Of a stretch of DNA of 64,000 nucleotides, positions 57,322 through 64,000 are shown one piece after another. The notes under the pieces were generated by a model. That model saw only the letters and a list, made by a program, of their open reading frames with translations, was not told the DNA's origin and ran no database searches. The translations under genes and the position numbers were made by a program. Positions within the stretch are counted from its first letter, which is position 1; each line of letters begins with the position of its first letter. This DNA comes from Cerioporus squamosus (taxonomy: Eukaryota; Basidiomycota; Agaricomycetes; Polyporales; Polyporaceae), in NCBI GenBank assembly GCA_022592435.1, contig JABYQS010000047.1, positions 124,001 to 188,000 on the forward strand, in the 5' to 3' direction.

Positions 57322-57922
57322 TTTCGCAACGTCTCTCTGGTTACCCGCGAGTGCGGAGCTTGCGAACAGTCCAAAGTGCTGTCGGTCGCTGCTGCCTTTC
57401 TGATCGAGAGCTACGCTGCACGTAAGTCATGTCTACCCACTTACACGATGGCTCGCCTTCGGTGTTCACGAGATGCTAGGGTGGCTTCTCGTCGAATTTT
57501 CTTCAGCCAACCTCATGTTCGCATCTGCGCTGCCATTCCCAACTGCAAGGCTGGGAACTGAAACTCGAGTTCTCGTACTCAAATTGCCTGCTCATTTCGA
57601 CTTTCAGTACCATCCGGTGAGTGCTGAAAACATGTCTTCCCTGACGGACTCCCTGAATAGATTCCCTCCACAGGAACACCGTGCCTGTCGCTGGATCTCC
57701 AGCGGAGATCGCATGCGGCTCTTCTCGTTGATGTTTCTCCATTACGAAGACTATGACAGGATGCAGCGGGTCATGTCTGTTATTCGCAAGCGGCCTGTGT
57801 GCATGATCACGTCAACTGCACCGATCATGACGCAGGCGTCGTCGGCTATGAAGGAGATGTTCAGGCAGCTGGACGTCGACCGGATGCCAATAGTAGAGGA
57901 AGAGGGAGAGCCAGACGCGTGA
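57277..57922 (+). CDS. Small lineage-specific protein, paralogue of the gene at 53.2 kb
   Basis: Exon 1 is MSTVGAVSTCSPYLQFRNVS through SVAAAFLIESYAA. After an intron (about 57422-57479) comes RWLLVEFSSANLMFASALPF with PTARLGTETRVLVLKLPAHF and DFQYHP, then a second intron (about 57616-57674), then EHRACRWISSGDRMRLFSLM with FLHYEDYDRMQRVM and an acidic end ...VEEEGEPDA. The protein is about 175 residues. It shares its block order with the 53.2-kb gene, suggesting a local duplication followed by strong divergence. No known domain. Confidence 0.55.
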
Positions 57923-58191
57923 CAATTGGAGTATTGCGAGTCATGATTTGCTGGCGGCGCGATGATATATAATGTCTGAGAGGCGGCCCGTGCGGAAGCG
58001 TTGCCCATTCTCCCTTCTCCCAGCTGGCTACGACATCCTTACGAAACGAGAAAATAATTATTGTATAGCAATCCGAGAGGTGACGACTACATGTTACAGA
58101 TGAGTGGAAGCGGCGGAAAAATGACATCAAATCGCAGAAGATGAGAGTGAAAGCAACTAGGCAACAAGACTGCAAGGCCGCTTTTCCAGAG

Positions 58192-59186
58192 TCAATGGCT
58201 GTATCTTAGTATAGAGGCCCGGAGACTCACGTGCTTGGCGGACATCGACGCGAATTGTAGACGCGACAGCATGCGATAGACGTTATGCTGGTCCTCGGAG
58301 CAACTGCGAAGCTTATCACGCAAGCGCTGCAAGTCCTGCGAGATGTCGATCTGGAGCTGCCGGATGCCTTGACGATTTTCGTTCAGATCCTTCAGCACGT
58401 TCTCTGCAAAGAGACAGTTGAATATCATGCGGAAGCACTACCCAGATCAGAGCTGAACACGTACCGAGGACGACGTCCGCGGAAAGCGACTGCAACGGAC
58501 GAGAATGATCTGCGGTCTCGGGAACTCGTCTGTACGAAGGCGAGTCGACGGTGGTGCTGGCGGTGGCCGTGTGGTCGGTGGAGATGTTGACGGCGGTAGT
58601 ATTGGCGGTGACGATCCCGGTGGTGGTAATGTCGGACTTCAGGGATGGCTCCTTGGTACAGAGCGGCCTAGTAATAGAGTCGTAAGCTGATTGCCACGAC
58701 CATCGAGCAAGCGAGAAATACATGCCTGTAACACGGCCTGCCACTGCTGTCGGTATGTCTCCCCCGGCCGCAGGCCGGAAACTGACTCATCCGTTGCTCG
58801 TCGAGGCTTGGCCTGAAGTATGAGGTGTACTTTGAGCCCTGTTCTAGCAACGCTTCTGCACTTGTCGAGTGAATGGCCAGAGGAGAGGAAGGGTGGGCAT
58901 GGCCACGTCGACGACGACGTGACTTCGAGTTCACCTCTCCGCAGAGATGGCTGGGGATGGCCCGGAGGACGGCAACGTTGCCGTCGGTGTGATACACGGG
59001 AAGCACCCTCGGCATGGCTCGATTCGTAGGGTGATAAGAAACTCGAAGGGGGGTGGCAGATGCTGGAGACAAGATGCGCACACGCGTACAGTCAACGTCG
59101 TTGAAGTTGAATTCCAACCAGCAACCCCGCGGGAGTCTAACTTCCCGATCTGATCTCGGTGATTGCCGCTTGGGGATGTTCGTCAT
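58192..59186 (-). CDS. Unknown protein with C-terminal coiled coil (structure uncertain)
   Basis: The 3' half is coherent. After an intron at about 58,698-58,733, YDSITRPLCTKEPSLKSDIT leads into a Thr/Ser-rich linker and SRPLQSLSADVVL. An intron at about 58,406-58,465 joins this to ENVLKDLNENRQGIRQLQID then ISQDLQRLRDKLRSCSEDQH, a heptad-rich helix ending at 58192. Upstream, LRPGETYRQQWQAVLQA and (59,130) RLPRGCWLEFNFNDVDCTRV look coding but their junctions are unresolved. No family is recognised. Confidence 0.4.
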
Positions 59187-59689
59187 AGCTATAAGTAGCC
59201 TGTCAGAGCATGGGGAGCTGCAGCGCTAACTGTCCGGGCCCTCTTTTGCTCCATATGCCGCCAGCGCGCGCGCGCTCGACCTAATATCAATGACATTGCA
59301 ATCGGTGGGTCCCTCGATGAGGGAGGCCGGATTGATATCGCAGCCTGAGATTGGAGCCAAGGATCTTCTTGAATTCGAATTCCACGTTTGTGTCGTTCCG
59401 TTCCAGCTCAGAACTGCTCTATTGGGATCTGCAGGAGATCGTTCACGATCGATTCATGACACATGATGTCAAGAAGTAATCTTCAAAAGGAAGTTACAAT
59501 TAGCTAGCAGCTACGAGGGGAGGCGAATCGCTCCGGGGCCCGGAACGAGCCGGCGGGTGGCACTCGCTAGTGGCGATTTGTGCCACTGGCCGCGAGCATT
59601 TCGCGACCGCCCTTCGACATCTCTGCGGTCGCGTTTACTAGCTACTGCGACGCTCTGCTGCTGCTTCGCACTCGGTGAATTTGATCAAC
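59187..59689. other. Intergenic, promoter region of the next gene
   Basis: About 500 bp, no gene. GCGCGCGCGC occurs near 59,266 and a short inverted repeat (GTGGC-GATTT-GTGCCAC) near 59,570. Confidence 0.4.
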
Positions 59690-60281
59690 ATGTCTCAAGG
59701 GCAGCACGCTAGGCATGTGGCTCGAATGACGGGGACGGCACTAGTCTGACTGATCCTCTATGCAACAGGCCGGAAGCCATTCCTCTGGACTCTCCCGAGA
59801 TGAAGGAATGGATTGCGGCGAGGAAAGAATTTCGTGATGCGGCAGTGCGAGTGGGTTGTATTGATAATGGTATCATTGTGAGTAACGAGCTTCATCATCT
59901 CGCCCGTCGCTCGACTCAACCCAGTATAGCCGGGCTCAGGAGTTGACGTCGATGACTTGTATCGACTCCACTCAGAGGCAGCACTCAAGCTCCACATAGC
60001 GACTGTGCACTTGCTCGAGGTCTGCAAAGAGGCCCCTTATGTGAGTCGTAGTCCTAGTGACCTCGCGCCTGATGCTGACGACGTCGACGCACTAGTCAGC
60101 CGAGCTTCCAGTGGAGCAGGTGAACGACTTGTCCATGGACGTTGCTCTGGCTCGGACGGTGGCTCTCAAGAAGAACGAGGAGCGGCTCGTCGTCGAGCGT
60201 GATGCAGTTGAACTCATGCTGCGTTCCATTCGAGAGGAGTTGATGATGCTCCGGAAGGTGGTTTACCCGCCTACGACATAG
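59690..60281 (+). CDS. Small helical protein of unknown function
   Basis: Four exons join in frame into about 145 residues: MSQGQHAR, PEAIPLDSPEMKEWIAARKE through VGCIDNGII, PGSGVDVDDLYRLHSEAALK through HLLEVCKEAPY, and SAELPVEQVNDLSMDVALAR to the C-terminal helix VERDAVELMLRSIREELMML. The first intron seems to use a GC donor (AG|GCATGT), which is needed to keep the frame; the other two are GT-AG. The C-terminal half is a predicted coiled coil. No family is recognised. Architecture and size are like the other small genes in this region. Confidence 0.55.
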
Positions 60282-60637
60282 GTTGCAGGGCCTCCCACGC
60301 ACGCTATACTCTTGTCGATGCCTGCGTGAACCCTGGGGTCTCCTCGATGTGTATGTAGTTCTTGTGGGGCGCTAGACTGCCATTGCACTTGGGGGCGATG
60401 GTGAATCGGATCCGAGTCCCAGCGCTTCGCAGGACATGAAGTACTTATCGACATCGTCGGCTGGCCTAGCTCCACGATTTCGCACAAGTGGCTATCTTGT
60501 CTGAGCTTGATCTTATTGGGTTGACAAGCCTTCATCGTCTATATATTCGCGGTCGGGGTAATTGAGTATAGTGAAGTACTAGTACTCTACCCTTCAATAC
60601 GAGCCTCCGGGCGAGAAACTGTGCGGCTTTGTCAGCC

Positions 60638-60662
60638 AGGGCCCGGGCCCGGGCCCGGGCGT
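60638..60662. repeat. (GGGCCC)n tract
   Basis: Four hexamer units, AGGGCCCGGGCCCGGGCCCG and following bases; likely strongly structured. Confidence 0.85.
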
Positions 60663-60689
60663 GCCAACCTGGGTATCATGCGCTCCGCC

Positions 60690-61370
60690 ATTCCCGCTTC
60701 TGCTCGACTAGCTAGCCTGCGCCCGCCGTCCTCCTGCCAGCCTACTGTACCTCTCCTCTTCGACGCCGTACTCCACAGTCACTGTCTTTGGGGTCACAAC
60801 GCCTGGGCGCGCAGACTGGCGACGGCTTGCACCCGCACGTTCCTGACGCATGCGGAACCGACCGCCCCGGCACGAAGCACCTGCTCCCTCACGAACGCTT
60901 CAAGTGCTGCGCTCCGCTGTGCAATTTACGAGGTAAGATGTGATGCTCTAACAGCTCAGAGACATCGATGCGCGTGACTCATTCGTCATATATATGTCTG
61001 CTGCCAAGCAGAGCATCATTTGCGCCTTTAGACTACGACCGCCGTCCTCCTGCCAGCCTACTGAAACTCTTCCCGTTGTCGCCCGCATGGATTTACATCC
61101 TCGTTGGAACTGCGAGGCGAGCAGGTGGGCGGGATGCAGCCGCACGCATGCGGAGCACCGACCGCGCCAGCACATGCCATCCATCCTCTCGGACCTCTCC
61201 GCCTGCCCACTGCCCACTAGATTGCGACCGCCGTCCTTCCGCCAGCCTCCACCTTCCCGTCCTACCACGTCTCCCACGTTCTCTCTCGTCGGGATCGCAC
61301 AGAATGTAGAGGGGCGGTAGTATGCGGAGCACTGACCGCCCCAGCACCCGGCCCAACACCGCACCCAAGT
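60690..61370 (-). repeat. Cluster of about three units of the dispersed GC-rich repeat
   Basis: On the minus strand GGTCGGTGCTCCGCATGC-type cores lie near 61,160 and 61,330 and a variant near 60,850. Each is accompanied by CTGGC(A/G)GGAGGACGGCGGTCG-type sequence (plus-strand copies CCGTCCTCCTGCCAGCCTAC at 60,727 and 61,038, variant at 61,217). The same family is found in the opposite orientation at 48.2-48.5 kb. Confidence 0.65.
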
Positions 61371-62932
61371 ACGCCTACTACTCGTCATTCATTGCAGTGG
61401 ACGCGAATATCCCTATGCAAAGCTCCTCACGCCAAGACCTTATCTCCATCACCTGCAGTGCAGGAGTATCGCTCGTGGATAGCGTAGGTAAGTACAAGTT
61501 CAACTCCGAGTCCTCCCAGGCATCTGGCCAATCCCCTACCGCTTTCCGTGCCCTCAATGTACAACCGTGTTCGTCTGCTTTATGCATATATCTCGGCGGT
61601 ACCTGGTCGTAGTGCTCTTCTGGTGTACCGTCGTGGAAACCAGGACCCCACTACGCCGCGTATGCCAGGCCGATGATTTTCTATGGTGAACCAAAGGCTA
61701 CATGTGCTGCGGCAAGTCATCTTGTTCGCTTGCTCACTGTGCCGCATGTTCTTTAGCCCATGTCGTACGTAGTTGGAATACTACTTCGTCTTCCACCTCC
61801 GTCGACTATGTGATGGCGCCTCGGGTCAATAAGGCTTGGCGCCCGCAAGGCCCTCCATTGCGACGAGTACAATGCCACGAGCAGCGCTTGCGCACAACAT
61901 ACATTCATGGTTCAAGGCCTTGTTTGCCACCCTGATGTCTCCCCTCGGGCCATACAGTCGTTACGGTAAACGAATGAACACAGCCATAATAGGCCGTGAA
62001 GCCTCGGGGTCCTGCCGGTGAGCATACCGTTCCCTACCCAAGGGAAGGGTACTCCCACCATGTCGGCTACTGGTGAACGCCATCTGCATAGAAATGGTGA
62101 ACCTCAGATGTTTGGTATCCCCGATGCGACATAGCAGCGTGTCATGTGACCGGCACGGGAGTCTCATTGGGTACGTTGAATCATCCGGGAATCACCCTGA
62201 AACAACATACCAGACCACGGAACATAGTGGCTGGTAAGCTCGGGCGTAGCATGCAGGAACTTCTTCAGCTGACAGACTTGAGGTGTTCGTGGTGGTGCAG
62301 CAGGTTGACGCTGGCCGGCGGATTGGTATAGGCTTGCCAGCTCGCGACTGTCACCACTAACTCAAGGCAACTTGGACAATCGCCGTGCTTTAGAACAACA
62401 ATATAGCTTGCAGAAGCCTGCACGACTTAGCCCCGTCGTCTGTTGCACTATTCACCAGAGTGGCCGCCGGACAAACACCGCTGTCGCTCGTACGTCCCCC
62501 CACGAATCCTCAGCATTGGAGACAGGAACCAGTATCAGCCGCTCGTCCGTATGCTGCTACACTGTCACAGAATACACTGCAGGTCGAGCAGCGTGCGTCT
62601 CTGTCCTGCATGCGGCGGCGCCTTCCGTTCACGGAACAATGTCCGGTCGCTCAGACTGGTTGCCGTGGGAAGGCGCCATCTTGAGAGTTGTCCATCGCAT
62701 TGCGCTCAGTCAAAGTTGGCTCGCTTGGGCCTCTTGTAAGCGATGTCGGGAACTTGTTGTGGCCGCTATAGGCTGGCCACGAGTTCTCTCTAAGGTGCCG
62801 TCCTTGCTGCGAGAATCGTCCAAGCTCGCCATCATCGCTTGGTTCGAGCTTTGACCACTTCTTCAATACCGTCGTGCTATGCGCCTCAAGCTTATGTCGC
62901 TGTCCGCTTTGACTTCCTGTCCGCGGGAGCGA

Positions 62933-62940
62933 TATAAATT
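62933..62940 (+). promoter_or_regulatory. TATA box of the homeodomain gene
   Basis: TATAAATT, 50 bases upstream of ATG 62,990. Confidence 0.6.
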
Positions 62941-62989
62941 TCCAGGATGAGTTCCCCGACTTCAGTGTACATCCTCATCTACGCCAGTC

Positions 62990-63806
62990 ATGTCGACACG
63001 CCTCCCCCGGGATGACAGGCTCCCTGCATCCTCTCCATCTGATCTCCCTGCGTCAAAGATCAGCAAATACTCCTCACTGACGGGCTGGAACCAGTCGGAG
63101 AGTCAGAGTGGCCAAGTCACTGCTGCCGTACCCTCCCGCCCTCACCCCCTGTACGCGCACCACCAGCCCGTCTACGGGCAACCAGATACGCAGGAAGGCA
63201 GGGTTAACTCCGTGAGTTCACAAGCGACTTCCGGTCGCCACCCGCCCACGCGCATGCACGCGCACCACACCCACCCTCCTCCCTCGCTCGTCACGGGCTC
63301 TTCATCTGCTTCTGTAACGGCCACAGGGGGAGCACAATCAGAGGCGGTTCTGGCGGAATTCTACAAGAGGAAGACTAAGAAACCTACTCGACAAGAGCAG
63401 TACGAGTTGTGCAGCGCCACCGGGATGTCGTCCGAAGCTGTGGCCAACTGGTAAGCGCGTGCACCTTCGTCACTTCGTCACTCCCTCATTGAATTCAATA
63501 CAGGTTTCTGAAAACCAGAGCTGCAGATCTCTCCTGGAGCTCTACTCAGCCGACCCGAGGGGAATTCGACCTACAAAGGCCTCGCACGCGATTCACCCAC
63601 GAGCAAAGAGCTGTCCTCGAGACGTACTATCTGAAGAACCCGAGGCCGAGTTTGGCAGATCGATCTCGACTTGCGGTCGAGGTCGGTGTTGACTTGGACG
63701 CCGTGAATAACTGGTGCGGTTATAAGCATTGTTTGGCGACATATGCATCTCAGCATCTCAACTCATGTATGGCAACAGGTTTGACAACAGACGCCGCAGT
63801 ACTTGA
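62990..63806 (+). CDS. Double homeodomain transcription factor
   Basis: A nuclear DNA-binding regulator. The N-terminal 110 residues are Ser/Pro/His-rich and probably disordered. Then come two homeodomain-like units. The first, LAEFYKRKTKKPTRQEQYEL to SSEAVANW-FLKTRA, is split by an intron (about 63453-63503) inside the helix-3 Trp codon. The second, RPRTRFTHEQRAVLETYYLK then NPRPSLADRSRLAVEVGVDL and VNNW-FDNRRRST, has an intron (about 63715-63778) at the same codon. The matching intron positions suggest that one domain arose by tandem duplication. The second has the canonical WF-x-N-x-R helix (FDNRR); the first has Lys in place of the Asn that contacts adenine, so its DNA binding may be changed. 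The stop is at 63804-63806. No mating-locus neighbours are seen. Confidence 0.85.
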
Positions 63807-64000
63807 GTAAGATGCGATATATGAATCGACGTCGCAACATGTGTCTGCCGTTGTTCACCCTGGCCTTGCTTCCCCTTCTGCCCGTTTCATTCCCGTCATA
63901 TACTCACCTTCGTTCTCTCCATGCCCCTACCATCTGTCGTTACAGTATCTATCCTCCGCTCCCTGATAGGTTATTTTGCCTCAACATACTATCGCTCCGG

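Larger units (their letters stand above)
60282..62989. other. Repeat-bearing intergenic region
   Basis: 2.7 kb without a supported gene. It contains a GGGCCC tract, an inverted cluster of the dispersed GC-rich repeat (60,690-61,370) and, on the right, the promoter of the homeodomain gene. Frames of up to 160 codons (62,372-62,854) show no motif. Confidence 0.45.

Overview
The window is a piece of a filamentous basidiomycete genome, most likely an Agaricomycete (mushroom or polypore type). The evidence is intron-rich genes with many roughly 45-70 nt GT-AG introns, moderate-to-high GC, and families typical of that class: a DUF6534 membrane protein, a DUF6589 protein, a small BTB protein, an NRPS-like adenylating enzyme and a TET/JBP-like dioxygenase. 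All exon structures were joined by eye from reading frame and splice consensus, so exact borders are approximate.

Region 1 (1-14,406) looks like a secondary-metabolite neighbourhood. It holds a cytochrome P450 (cut by the window edge), a stand-alone adenylate-forming enzyme, a UbiA-family prenyltransferase, a class I SAM methyltransferase and a seven-helix-type DUF6534 membrane protein. A 537-bp PIF/Harbinger-like MITE lies just upstream of the prenyltransferase.

Region 2 (15,260-35,283) is the main discovery: an intact-looking giant DNA transposon of about 20 kb. It is bounded by imperfect terminal inverted repeats (TATGACG...CGTCATA) and flanked by a perfect 10-bp target-site duplication, CACTCCGGAT. 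Both subterminal regions are packed with TTTGCA motifs in opposite orientation. Inside are a DDE integrase with all three acidic residues, a zinc-cluster/coiled-coil protein, a roughly 1,200-residue zinc-ribbon plus HECT-type E3 ligase-like protein, a second short HECT-like protein, a TET/JBP-like 2OG-Fe(II) dioxygenase, a large protein with a 2A-like DxExNPGP motif and several unknown proteins. There is also an array of covarying hairpins. Genes in the left half mostly read rightward and those in the right half read leftward, converging near 24.5 kb.

Region 3 (35.3-43.4 kb) is a transposon graveyard. It contains two MITEs, a 6.1-kb element encoding a RecQ-like helicase and a DUF6589 protein with a fold-back hairpin at each end, and a 637-bp internal-deletion derivative of the same family that keeps the helicase N-terminus and is flanked by a 9-bp duplication.

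Region 4 (43.4-64 kb) is host sequence in part decayed. It contains a glutathione reductase pseudogene, an unidentified possibly degraded coiled-coil gene, a BTB protein, a RING-finger protein, small lineage-specific proteins (two of them paralogous), two clusters of a dispersed GC-rich repeat, and a protein with two homeodomains at the right edge.
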